Positions 19,238 to 30,600 of a stretch of DNA of 64,000 nucleotides are shown piece by piece. Position 1 is the first letter of the stretch. Each line of letters begins with the position of its first letter. The notes beneath the pieces are model-generated. The model saw only the letters and a list, made by a program, of their open reading frames with translations, searched no databases and was not told the DNA's origin. The position numbers and the translations under genes were made by a program. This stretch comes from Neostapfia colusana (taxonomy: Eukaryota; Streptophyta; Magnoliopsida; Poales; Poaceae), in contig JASWHV010000016.1 in NCBI GenBank assembly GCA_030760725.1, positions 19,955,084 through 20,019,083 of the forward strand. Direction: 5' to 3'.

Positions 19238-20404
19238 AGCAATAGTAGGACAGTCTTTTCTTTCTATAATAGATTCCATAGAGTCTAGGAACAGCGCTCG
19301 CATCAGCTAAGTCTCAGGGGACAGTCCAGGACTACGTTCAGCTTGGCCTGGTTCCGACCCTAAGTGCGTAGAGTCTTGCTTCCCTTCTTAATGGGGCGGG
19401 TCGTTGCCTCCATGTTTAGCCTGCCTTCCTCCTATTGAAATTTATATGGAAAGAAACCTGTCCTGCTTTGCTCTTCCCTTGTGCTCATTTAAATTACGTA
19501 TTAATTTTTATGACCACACTTCCTGTGTATGCTCACCATGCACTCAGCTTCCCTTCCCATTCTCACCCCTAGTCGGCATTTGCTATCCTACCGAAGACGG
19601 TCGCGTTTGAGGCACCTGCCGATGGCCAGGGGGCCTCGACCCCCGGCACTTCGCGCACTGAAGTTCCGAAGCCCCGTATACTGGATCAGGATCGTAATCC
19701 AAGTAAGACTATGAGTTAGGGAAGGGGGAGGCCCAAGGAGAATTATGTTTCCCTTACTTGTGTGCAGGACCTCCCGGCCTTAGCTCCCCCGCAGGAGTAT
19801 GGTAGGTACACCCAAACAATTGGCCACACCTACCAGGGGGCCACTACGGGACCGCGCAAGACCAGAGCTCCAACGCAAGACCGAAGGATCCGGACCTCGC
19901 CCCCTCCGCAGGGGCGGGCTCCGGAGGCCCCACGTGTCCGGCGGGGCCGGAGCCCCCCTCTCCTCAGAGGGTAGCTCCGGGCCCGCCACGTGGCCGGCAG
20001 AGCAGGGCCTCGCCCCCTCCGCAGGGGTGAGCTCCGAAGGCCCCATGTGTCCCACGGGGTCGGACCTCCATCTTCTCAGAGAAGAGCTCCGGGGCCGCCA
20101 CGTGGCCGGAGGATCTGGACCTCCCCGTTCTCACGGGGCGAGCTCCGAAGATCCCTTGGGCCCTTAATACAATAAGGACCCGAGGAAGGTGTCTGTACAA
20201 GACTTCAAGGTTGGTGAAGACCTCTGAGTACCTTGCGGAGCTAAGGACTCGGCCAGGCCAAGCCAAGAAGAAGATAAAAATATACAGACACAGAAAATAA
20301 CAAGAGCCTATTCATTCAAAGCTCCATCAGCTGGACTACAGACTCAACAAAAGCAAAAAAAAGAGAGAAGAGATACAGGGCCTTCTAGCCGCGGGGGTGG
20401 CTGC
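19238..20404. other. 3' noncoding region of element C with ACGTG repeats
   Basis: No supported coding frame. 19480-19520 is AT-rich. 19890-20160 is a GC-rich block with repeated CACGTGTCC/GCCACGTGGCC motifs resembling the LTR repeats, matching the inverted block of A at 3925-4165. Confidence 0.65.
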
Positions 20405-21692
20405 CTAAGAGTCCCCGGGCTCCCGCTGGAACCTAGAGGCCACGAGGGCGGCCATGTCCCCGACTTCGGCCCTGGCAGCTTCCTCCCGCTCGACGGCGGG
20501 GCCTAATCGCACTGGCTCCAGAGAGAAGGAAGGGTCTTGGCTCCAGAAGCACGCCAGCACATGCGTGGTGACCTCCATCGCCAGGAATCATCCCTCCACC
20601 TCAAGCTCGTCGGTGATCACCACATCGAGCCTGCCCAGCTTGGCACCGATGGACTCAAGCGCCGGGATTGCCCTAGACACCTCCTGCGCTGGAGCCTCCG
20701 TCCGCACCGGGCTGAAACCGAGGGGAACCAGGGCGGACCCCACCTCAGTGACAAAGCTCCACCGCCCGGGCCTCGACAGACCGCGAAGCCTGGAGCTTCT
20801 ACACCTCTTGGCAGGCCGCCAGCTCGTGATCCAGCGCCGCCTGGCGCTCCTGGGAGGATTGATCCTCCCTCACAGCAGCAGCCGACTCGCGAAGCTCCAG
20901 CTCCTCGGCCCGAGCCCTCAGCTTGCCCTCCCTGGCCTCCAGCCGTGCGGCGATATTCTCCTCCTCGGCCGCCACGGCACGCTCCCGATCTGCGACGGCG
21001 CACTCTCGGCGAGCTACCTGCAGCCGCAACTCCTCCACGGCAGTGGAGCGCGCTTCGGCCCTGGCCTGAGCTTCGGGGAAAATAGCGCGGAGCCGCCGGG
21101 TCTCTGAGCCCAGGCGGTCGACGGCCCTCTTCTGAGCGTCGAGCAGCGCCCCCATGGCATCAAGCCTCGACTGCCTCGAGTCGAGCTCTGCTTTAGCCTC
21201 CTGGGTCCGCTGCTTCAGGAGATGCTCCCAGCTAAGGAGGCGCTCCCTCTCTCCAGCTAGCACCTCCCGCTCCCGCTCAAAGGCGGCCTGGACCTGCCGG
21301 ACGCCAGCCTGAGCATGCCCCAAGGAATCCGCTAGGGGCAGCGGGGCGACGGAGGCAGGAGCCGCGCCCCTGACCTCCCTCATCGAGTCCACGACCGGTG
21401 AAGGTGCCGGTGCCTCGGCAACAGAGGCGAGGCGCCGACCCGGGGAAGCCAGGGTGTCAGCAGCTGCGCCCGCAGCTGCCCCTCCAGCCTCAGCACCGGA
21501 CTTCCGGGTGGGCGAAGGAGGACGAGCGGGTGCTACCACCGCCACTGCAGGGGGCAAACCCGCCGGCACAGAAGAAGCCCCAGCCGACTTGGGGGCCGTC
21601 GGAGCCGCCGCAGCTACTGGACGCTGCGGCGCAGAGCCTCCGCTGGCCGGAGATGGTCAGGGAATAGACTCGCCCCCGGCAGCCGGTGAGCC
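20405..21692 (-). pseudogene. Antisense gene of element C, second part (coiled coil)
   Basis: Minus strand. The clean frame 21569-20799 encodes Pro/Ala-rich sequence and then long Arg/Glu/Leu heptads, homologous to residues ~200-430 of the A antisense protein. After a stop at 20799 the homologous C-terminus is found in another frame, ending Arg-Glu-Pro-Gly-Asp-Ser at 20405, so at least one frameshift or deletion has occurred near 20780. The part is preceded by a likely short intron (21693-21770). The function of these antisense proteins is not known. Confidence 0.7.
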
Positions 21693-21770
21693 CTGCTGAC
21701 ATCAGAAGCTCTCAGGCTAAGAAAGGAGAAAGGAGCGCTACTTCTAAAAGCCAGAAAGAGCAACACTTAC
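21693..21770 (-). other. Candidate 78-bp intron in antisense gene of element C
   Basis: Minus strand shows a consensus donor GTAAGT (complement of 21765-21770) and an acceptor ...GTCAGCAG (complement of 21693-21700). The copy in J has a donor GTAAGT and acceptor TTGCAG at the corresponding place (53235-53307). Confidence 0.55.
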
Positions 21771-21961
21771 CGGGCGACGTGAGTGCTCCAACGGGCTTGG
21801 AGCCCCGGCCTCTGGGCCGGGACAGAACCGCCAGAACCTGTAGCCGGGACGCTTGCTGGCTGTGGCATCTGAGCCCCCGGCACACCCCGGGGCGTCGCCC
21901 TAATGGCGTCCTTCCTTGAAGCCCCTCCGCCTGAGGAAGGGAGGCGGGACGCCTGGGGCTC

Positions 21962-23212
21962 CTAGGATCGCCGCTGTCCAAGAAGAGACACATCAGAGCT
22001 GGAGACCCGGGGTCTCTTTGGGTCGCCACCCGATGAACCAGCGCCCCCAGGAGATGGGCGCAAGGGTACCCCAGCCCCCTGGCTCGGTGCAAACGACGCC
22101 CTCGGAGGGGACCGGGCATGTCTCTTCTCTGGCTGCCCGAGGGCCGGCTCCTTTCCCTTCCCCTTGTCGACGGTCTGAGCTCCGTCGACCCTCGGTGCAG
22201 GTTGGGCAGCGGTAGACGCCTCGCGCTCCACCCCGGAGCGCTCGACCCCGGGAATCAAGATCCCCCGGAGGGCATCCCCAACCTGACGAACGGCGATCCC
22301 GATGTCGTCAAGATTCGGCATCTTCTGCAGCAACTCCGCCCTCCTCTGCGGCTCCAAGAAGAGGGGAGTGCCAGAGGCCGGGAAGGTGAGGTCGCCGCCA
22401 GTGACGAAGTCGCTGCTCACCTTGGCCACCATCTCGTACAGCTCCTGTTCAGAAGGATCGGATCTGAGACCCCTCTCCAGCCTGGTGCAGTCGAGCTCGC
22501 CGGTGTAGTACCACGCCGGGTGGTTGCGTTGCTGCAAGGGCGCAATACGGCGCGACAGGAAATCTATCAGCACCATCAGGGACGTCAGCCCCTCGTTGGC
22601 CAGGAACCGGATCTGCTCCAAGACCGGCGCGTACTCCGGCTCCAGCTCCGGGATCTCCTCCCAGAAGCGACGCTCGGTGGTTGGGCCGGCAGTTGGGAGC
22701 TGCAGGCGATCATGCTCGTCGGTCTGCACGATCACCCAATTCTCCCTCCAGTTTTCCCACCTCGACGCACCGAAAGGTAGAAGGTACCTAGAGGCCTTCG
22801 GATACTTGCAGCGATGCTGGAAGTAGTACGCCCCCAGCTGGGTCTTCGAACCGCGCCCGGTCATCCGCAACACGAAGAAGTAGCGGAAGAGTGTCACTGA
22901 AGCGTGCATCCCCACGAACATCTCGCAGAAGTGCACGAAGACGGTGGCCATCGCGAAGGAGTTGGGGGAGAGGTGGTGGAGCTGGAGACTGTACGTCTCC
23001 AGCAGCGTGACGAAGAAGGAAGAAATTGGAAGGACAAACCCTGCCATGGCGTAGGCAGTGAAGAAGACTATTTCCCCCTTTTCCAGGAGCCGGGGGAGAG
23101 ATCCCTGCCGGACCTGGCGCTTCTGCTCCTCCGCGTGCCAGCCCAGCAGCCTGCGCACTGACCCGAGCTCGGCCGACCGAGCGAGACGCGGTGGAAGCAA
23201 GTTGGAAGCCAT
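21962..23212 (-). CDS. Antisense ORF 1 of element C, PF04195-like ('putative gypsy type transposon')
   Basis: Minus strand, 416 aa from the ATG at 23210-23212. I prefer this start to one 48 bases upstream because A and D begin at the same Met-Ala-Ser-Asn. Residues ~15-330 form a folded, aromatic-rich domain with Leu-Pro-Ile-Ser-Ser-Phe-Phe, His-Phe-Cys-Glu-Met-Phe, Leu-Phe-Arg-Tyr-Phe-Phe and Trp-Arg-Glu-Asn-Trp motifs. I recognise these as the plant retrotransposon-linked family called putative gypsy type transposon (PF04195). Residues ~345-416 are basic/Pro-rich, with Arg-Ser-Pro-Pro as in A. The ORF ends with Gly-Gln-Arg-Arg-Ser-stop; J stops at the same place. It lies antisense between integrase and the 3' LTR. 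The Pfam match is from memory and needs a profile search. The frame is intact. Confidence 0.75.
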   Translation of the reverse strand: MASNLLPPRLARSAELGSVRRLLGWHAEEQKRQVRQGSLPRLLEKGEIVFFTAYAMAGFVLPISSFFVTLLETYSLQLHHLSPNSFAMATVFVHFCEMFVGMHASVTLFRYFFVLRMTGRGSKTQLGAYYFQHRCKYPKASRYLLPFGASRWENWRENWVIVQTDEHDRLQLPTAGPTTERRFWEEIPELEPEYAPVLEQIRFLANEGLTSLMVLIDFLSRRIAPLQQRNHPAWYYTGELDCTRLERGLRSDPSEQELYEMVAKVSSDFVTGGDLTFPASGTPLFLEPQRRAELLQKMPNLDDIGIAVRQVGDALRGILIPGVERSGVEREASTAAQPAPRVDGAQTVDKGKGKEPALGQPEKRHARSPPRASFAPSQGAGVPLRPSPGGAGSSGGDPKRPRVSSSDVSLLGQRRS

Positions 23213-23482
23213 GGCAGATGGAGGCTCAAGGACAGGGAAGACAAGGGTGCAAGAGCTCAAGGAAGATGCAAGCGCTGGGAAGTGCGAAGGGAAGCTGCGA
23301 TGCGGGTAAGATCCCCTTTTAAACTTTCCATGCGTGATTCAAAGCGATTCGAAACTCTTCGAATACGCCGCTTGGACAACCGCTTCAGCTCCAAGACCAA
23401 GCGTTGATGACAAGTGGACACAAGCCGTCCGGCTGAAGCGGTGGGCCAAGAAGTCAGTCTCCCAAGGAGACGAGCCGGCAAG
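23213..23482. other. Element C noncoding sequence up to element E
   Basis: Corresponds to the 5' flank of the antisense ORF; inverted relative to 1690-1958 in A. No coding signal. It ends in the TSD GCAAG. Confidence 0.65.
23478..23482. repeat. Left target site duplication of element E (GCAAG)
   Basis: GCAAG precedes TGTGGCGGACC and recurs at 51175-51179 after ...GGGCTTTTACA. Confidence 0.95.
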
Positions 23483-26400
23483 TGTGGCGGACCGGAATCC
23501 GCTCATCCAGGATCGCAGAGGGTGGTGCCACGCGATGCGACACCTGACAGCACACGTCATAAGAACACATTATATTACATGGGAAAAAAACTGAAACTGT
23601 ACAAACAGGTACAAACTTCAGTTACAACTATTGTTTATATTACACAGCGGAAGTCTACACTATACAACTCACGCCCGCCTATCTAGCAAAAGTGGTTGCC
23701 CAGCCCTAGGGCAACCCACACTAGCTGCACTCCTCAGCTCAGCGCGGCGTGTACGGCTCCCACTCAGCCGTGGTCCCCGACGGAGGGTAACCCTCGCCGG
23801 TGGACCTGTACTCCGAGTCCGTGGGTGGCTCCTCACCTGAAAAACACTCAAGCAGCAACCGTGAGCACGACTCACCTAAGCATGAAACTCTACATGAGGG
23901 GTATAATGGCACAGGATAGCAATGTTGCAGCAAATGGACACGCCTACAAGTTCATCCTTAATTCATCTTTTAGCAACAAGTTAACAGTTCATGAAGCTGA
24001 AATTTAGTAAGCAATATTTGGTGGCACACATGTAGCAATACAATTATATCATAGCAGCAATATTGAATCATAACATTTCATTCATTAGTCTACGTTACGA
24101 CGCAGTGAACAAGCGGTACTCGTCACCGCGAGGGACGGCGAATCGACTCGATATACACCTGCAGGGAAACCCAAAGAGCACGTCACGTACGCCCACCCGT
24201 GGAGCTGCACAGCACGCTCACTCGATGTCGTACGGGATAACCTTTCACCCAACAGCCCAAACGTCGAACCGGTCGCACCGAAACGAGCAGGAGGTTCCCC
24301 ACACGGAGCATCTCTCTATGCCCGTTGGCAGATTTCCACCTTGCTGCCCTCAGCCTACACCTATAAATCGGTGCGTTATGCCTCGACGCCCGGAGGTTTA
24401 GGCTACATCAGTTTATCGGGGCCCATATATCCGATATGCCTTCGGTACGTTCAATACTTGTTCAGCAGGGCCGCACACGGATCGGTCCTCAATCGATACG
24501 GGCAGGGCCGCGCACACAAGACTCTCTCTTGCTGCGCCCTAGCCCCTGCCTAGTCTCATTTTCATTACTAAAGTGATCTCACATCAGTCAACCGAACCCG
24601 TGTGTCCCAAGCCTATCTCGCGAGTAGATTCCAACTACTCGACTTGTACCGAAGCCCTATGAATCTTTAAGCATAGCTTTTCTACTCGATGTTCTAAACA
24701 CTACCCTCACTCTTCTAGGAACCTTTGGTTATGCAAGTGGGGTTTCATTCATCCTATACCTAATGCACATACATACTTCATATGACACATGTAAACAAAA
24801 TAAAACTTATAAAAGGTTAATGCAAACCGGGGCTTGCCTTGTTGCTGCTGATCAGGGGTTAGTTCCTCTTCCGGAAGGAGGAAGTCCAGCACTTCTGGAG
24901 TCTCTTCTTCAATGGCTACACGTTGAACACAATACTATATGTAAATTTAAATGCAAAGTGTAAACTTGAATACTTATTTACTAATAACTCTAGTTAGCCC
25001 TCCCCTGTGGTTCTGAAATTTTTATTGTGGCTTGGTAGGGTCCTAACCAGAGTCTTGACCAAGTTTCATTTGAAACAAAGTTCATTTCAACCTTGTACAA
25101 ATAAAAGCCCATTTGGTCAATATTTGAGCCTCTGAATAATTCCAGGGGTTTTCATGGCTCCAACCATGACTTTATGGAATCTAGACTTTAAGATGGTTCT
25201 AATGGAATTGGTTTCATGTCATTTGAAGAATCCTACAGAAAGTTATGTCCTAATTAAGATTGGAGAAAATCTGAAAAATGTTTCTGTACATTTTTCTATT
25301 TTCTCTGGGCAGTCCCCTTAATCACCCAAGTAGGGTAACTAAATGAACTTGGATGAGTCTGAAAATTTTACTGGGATTCAGGGATTCTCCAATGAACCTT
25401 TCAGCCAAATTTCAGAATTTTTCATAAAGTATTTCTCCAGATAAAATTCCCAACGATTTAAACTTTAGGGATTTAATTCTGGAAAACTATTCACTTTGAT
25501 GAGCTGAATTTAGTATTACTGGAAAGTACTCAGAATGCTGAGTTCAGCAAAATTTGGTTCACTGAATTTGGAGCTCTCTAGCCAAAGTTCTGAGGATTTG
25601 AAGTTTGGAAGAATTCTGAAAATCGGGGGAAAAGTTTAAACTCTTGGGGCCCGCGGGGACACGTGTCGAGCGCGGAGGTGTCCGGCACACCGGGGATACC
25701 ACACGTGTCGAGCGCGGAGGTGTCCGGCACACCGGAGATACCACACGTGTTGAGCGCGGAGGTGTCCGGCACACCGGAGCTCACAGGGTATTCACGCGCC
25801 AGCACCACCGCTCCCTGGCCACACCCGATCCCGATTTAAATTCTTCAGCCGCTGACACGTGGGCCAGCCGGCTTTGTCTTCCTCCCACTGTTCTCTCGCA
25901 CCCGCGCCGCCGACCTCGCCGGAGCAGACTCGAGGCTCGCCGGCTCGCCGCTGCCGGACCTCCCATGGTCCGAAAATCACCGCCAGGGGGTTGTCGACGT
26001 CGAGGAACACGTCGGTGGTCGCAGGTCGGGTTGGGGGTGACCGGAAGTAGCTCGGCGACGTGCCGCGGCCTCGGTTGAGGTTTGACACCATCGACCGTGG
26101 TTTTTAAACCCACCAACACCTCGAACAAACGGCCCTACAACATCAGTGTACCTCTAGGAAGCTCGACAAGGTGTCAAAAGGGTTCAGGGATGGCGGCAAG
26201 TCGGTCGGCGCCGTGTGACCGATCGTGCCCGCCATGACCGCGCTCGATCGAGCTTGAGATTCGTCACTCCTAGGCAGTTTCACGCTACGGACGCAGAAAA
26301 GAACTTGATCACCGGCTAGTCCAGCGTCTATGTGCAAGATTTGATGACCTCCGAAAGATCATAGAGTGAGAATTTAAAGAAACCGTACCGGAAGCTCGGT

Positions 26401-27593
26401 TTACGGTCGCCGGAGCAAAATCTGGAAATTCTCTGCGGATTCTTCACGGTTGGCTTCCAACTTGGAGTAGAGCAGCACGGTGGTCGCGCGCTCATGTTGC
26501 CTCTTTCGCTGGACCGTGAAAACGCCTGTGGAACGCTGCCCACGGGCGCCTGGCTCTCGGCTGAGGTTGAGTCGCCGCTGTGGCGATCGCTCTCGGGCAA
26601 AGGAGGTCGGAGCTCAAGGTTTCTGGCGTTGGAGAGGTGGAGTGCGAGCTCAGGTGGCTGTCTAGCAGCTCAGGGACGAAGGAGGAGATGGTTTTGCTGG
26701 GTTTCCCGATTGAGCAGAGAGCTGCGGCGAGAAACAATGCCGCTGCTCGGGTTTGCCCGCGAGAAGATAAAGCCGGCCGACTCCTGCTCGGCTGTGGCGG
26801 TGCCGGTCGCGTGGGGGCGCAAGCCAGCCGCCCTGGGCGCCAGAGCGCGGAGAGGGAAGCAGCTGGTGGCGCCGGTAGCTGCTCGGTGGCATAGCCGACA
26901 GCTGCTCGGCGGAATTTCCCACCGAGACTCCGACTTTGGGTGCAAGTTTCTCCTTCTCCCCTCTATGACACGTGGGTCCCACCCGGGGTTCTAACCTCTG
27001 GAATTTACTCCTAATCACTGTTGTAAACAGTGAGCCCCATAATACCCCTGCTGATTCAAATTATTCACCCCTGAGCCATTTGAATTGAATAGAATTCATA
27101 TTGGGTTCGGCTTGGGTGAATTTCAGCACAAGTTTAGTTTTGAATTCAAATAAAGTTTGAATTCGTCCCACTTAGCTCATGTCAAGATCAACTCCAAATG
27201 GAGTGAAAATTGGTGTGTGAGCTCACAAAAATGTGCTGAATAAGAATATGAAGCTAACTTTTGAATTTGGGTGATGAAAGTTGCTGCAATTTGAATTTAC
27301 ATTCAAATTGGCCTCTTTTTCAAATAACCCAAAAAGTGCCTCAAAAAGTGTTGGATTTCTATGAAACTTGGACGGAACCTTCCCAAGACTTTTTAAGTTC
27401 TAGGGGTGAGCTCAACCTCTCATGTTCCTATGTCCAAATCCCACTTTGTGAAAAGGAAGACTTTCCCCTCTAATCACTCTTTTGATGAAGGTTACTTGCT
27501 CTTCACAATATTTCCTAAGATATCCACAACGAAAACTGTGGTGTTGTGAGGTGAAGAAAAGTTTTTGCAAGTCCCTTTTCTTGGGCTTTTACA
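23483..27593 (-). repeat. 3' LTR of element E
   Basis: 4111 bp; minus strand starts TGTAAAAGCCC at 27593 and ends GGTCCGCCACA at 23483. It lacks a 22-bp segment present in the other LTR near 47430. It contains a 3x42-bp repeat at 25661-25785. Small ORFs inside are not supported as genes. Confidence 0.94.
25661..25785. repeat. Three 42-bp tandem repeats in E 3' LTR
   Basis: ACGTGT(C/T)GAGCGCGGAGGTG starts at 25661, 25703 and 25745. The other LTR has the same three copies at about 49240-49365. Each unit starts with an ACGTG core. Confidence 0.9.
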
Positions 27594-27606
27594 TCCCTCC
27601 CCCCTT
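27594..27606 (-). promoter_or_regulatory. Polypurine tract of element E
   Basis: Minus strand reads AAGGGGGGAGGGA directly before TGTAAAAG of the 3' LTR, closely matching the PPT of F at 40490-40502. Confidence 0.9.
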
Positions 27607-27659
27607 AAAAGAATCTCGCCCCGAGATTATAAAAGAAGAGATAGCGATGTAGTAGGGAC

Positions 27660-30600
27660 TTACCCGTGTTGAGAAGCCATGAACTCCGGGTAATTTGAGT
27701 GAAGGAACTCCTCGCTCTCCCACGTCGCTTCATCAGCGGTGTGGTTACTCCAGAGAATCTTGTAGAACCACAACATTCTGCTACGCATGGTTCGGGCTTT
27801 CTCATCAAGAATTTCCACCGGATACTCATCATATGTTAAACCCGGTTTCAGCTCGCTGATGTCTTCGGTAGGAACAGCAGCTGTATGCTTCAAACATTTT
27901 CGCAGTTGCGAAACATGGAAAACATCATGGACACCAGCCAGAGATGCCGGTAGTTCAAATCGATACGCCTCTGGTCCACACTTCTCGGTGATAGTGTGGG
28001 GTCCAATAAAACGGGGAGCGAGCTTCCCCTTCACACCGAACCGGTGCACGCCCTTCATTGGAGACACGCGGAGGTACACGCGTTCACCGACGTCGAAGTG
28101 CAACGGTCTACGCCTCTTATCAGCGTAGCTCTTCTGCCGGGATTGAGCGGCCTTCAAATTGGCTTGAATTGTTCGAACGCGCTCTTCGGCGTCGTTCACC
28201 ACATCAACCCCGAATGTGACCCTTTCACCGGACTCGCACCAATTTAATGGGGTGCGGCATTTACGACCGTAGAGAGCTTCGTAGGGTGCCATCTTGATGC
28301 TCGCCTGATAGCCATTGTTGTACGAGAATTCCGCCAATGGTAGGTGATCATCCCAGTTCCTACCATGGTGGATAGCACATGCTCTCAACATGTCTTCCAG
28401 AACTTGATTCACCCTCTCTGTCTGGCCATCTGTCTGAGGGTGATAGGCGGAGCTCCTGATCAACTTAGTACCCAATGCAGTGTGTAGCTGCTCCCAAAAG
28501 CGAGATACAAATAATGCACCTCGATCTGAGACAATGGTCTTGGGTACCCCGTATAGGCATAGAATCTTTGCTATGTACAGCTCCGCATATTTGCCGGCAT
28601 TGTAACGTGTATTCACCGGGATGAAGTGAGCCGTCTTGGTTAACCGATCAACGATTACCCATATGGAATCATGCTTGTTGGCTGTTAGGGGTAATCCCAC
28701 AATAAAATCCATGCTCACATCTTCCCATTTCCATGCCGGGAACTCCAGGGGTTGTAGCAGCCCTGATTTCTTCATGTGATCAGCCTTCACTCGTCGGCAC
28801 GTATCACACTCGGATACGTACTTCGCTACCTCCCGCTTCATCCGTGTCCACCAAAATTTCTGTTTCAAATCTTGGTACATCTTGTTGCTGCCCGGATGAA
28901 TGGAGTATTTAGACAAGTGAGCTTCATCGAGGATCCTTTTCCTCAACTCCATATCTCGGGGTACGACTATGCGGTCATTAAACCATAGCGTCCCCTCATC
29001 ATCCTTCCGGAAACATTTGATTTCCCCGTTGTCCATACGTCTCCGGAGATGTGCCATGCCTTTATCCGTCTTCTGAGCTGCAATGATGTCCTCCCTAATA
29101 GTAGGGATGAGGGCAAGGTTGTACAGCGATCCATAAGGAACCAAGTATAAACTTGGCTCTTCCTCCTCCACCGGTGAAATGGTGAGGTGATGGACATGTG
29201 ATTTCCGACTCAGCGCGTCGGCAACCACATTCGCCTTGCCGGGGTGGTAATGGATCTCGATCTCATAATCTTTGATCAGTTCTAACCACCTCCTCTGCCT
29301 CATGTTCAGCTCCTTCTGGGTGAAAATGTATTTCAAGCTCTTGTGGTCGGTGTAGAGATGCACCAAATTCCCCAGGAGGTAGTGCCTCCACATTTTTAGC
29401 GCCAAAACCACTGCAGCAAGCTCAAGGTCATGAGTGGGATAATGCTGCTCATGGTTCCGAAGTTGGCGTGAGCCATAAGCGACCACACGTCCTTCCTGCA
29501 TCAACACGCAGCCGAGCCCAATACCGGACGCGTCACAATACACGTCGAAGGGCTTTGTTGTATCCGGCTGAGCTAACACCGGGGCGGTTGTGAGATGCTT
29601 CACCAATGTTCGGAACGCTCCTTCACACGCCGTGTTCCAAACATATTTCGTCCCTTTCTTCAGCAACTCTGTCATCGGCTTAGCGAGCTTGGAGAAGCTT
29701 GGAATGAATCTCCGGTAGTATCCCGCTAACCCGAGGAAGCTACTGACTTCATGAACTGAAGTGGGAGCTTTCCATTTCAACACTTGCTCTATTTTACTTG
29801 GGTCAACCGCAATGCCTTCAGCTGAGATGATATGTCCCAAGAATGGCACTTGGCTGATCCAAAATTCGCATTTGCTGAACTTGGCGTAAAGCTTGTGGTC
29901 TCGCAATCATTGAAGAACGATCCACAAGTGTTTGGCATGTTCAGCTTCTGTCTTGGAGTAAACCAAGATATCGTCGATGAACACTACCACGAACTTGTCC
30001 AGCTCCGGCATGAACACCAAGTTCATGAGATACATGAAATGGGCTGGAGCATTTGTGAGACCAAAGGACATGACGAGATATTCATATAAGCCGTATCTCG
30101 TCGAGAACGCCGTCTTTGGGATATCCTCCGCCCGGATCTTTATCTGGTGATATCCAGAGCGGAGGTCCATCTTCGAGAACACACTTGCACCCACAAGTTG
30201 ATCAAACAATATGTCGATGCGGGGCAGTGGGTACTTATTCTTGATGGTGACGGTGTTGAGCGGCCGGTAATCCAGACACAGCCTCAGGGTTTCATCCTTC
30301 TTCTTCACGAATAGCGCCGAGCATCCCCAAGGCGAGGAACTCGGCCTAATGAAAGCCTTGCTCAACAGATAATTGAGCTGTTCTTTCAGTTCAGCCAGCT
30401 CATTTGGAGCCATTTTGTACGGTCTCCGTGATATGGGCGTAGTCCCGGGTGCAAGTTCAATCTTGAACTCGACGTCCCGCTCAGGTGGCATGCCCGGGAG
30501 ATCATCCGGGAACACGTCGGGATACTCCCGGACTATGGGGATGTCCTCCAACTTGAGAGCTTCAGTATTGTTGATCACTGAAAATTCCCGGACTGGATTA

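Larger units (their letters stand above)
17504..23482 (+). mobile_element. Element C (Tat-lineage Gypsy), middle piece
   Basis: Continues C from 10657 with the rest of the archaeal-type RNase H, integrase, a noncoding stretch and a two-part antisense gene. It ends at the TSD of element E. The last piece is 51175-52592. The left LTR, gag and RT of C lie outside the window, beyond D. Confidence 0.88.

Noticed and set aside
21962..23260. Antisense ORF of C as a captured host gene
   Set aside because: Its position between integrase and the 3' LTR, antisense orientation, and homologous copies in A, D and J show it is a standard part of this element family.
25559..25808. Small Cys/Pro/Arg repeat protein in the E LTR
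   Set aside because: It is the translation of the 42-bp tandem repeat in both strands and is not supported by conservation or context.
24000..27500. Host genes in the large AT-rich stretches (also 31900-34400, 42000-44400, 54000-60600)
   Set aside because: These are LTR sequences confirmed by the second copy or by family similarity; no splice or domain evidence for a host gene.
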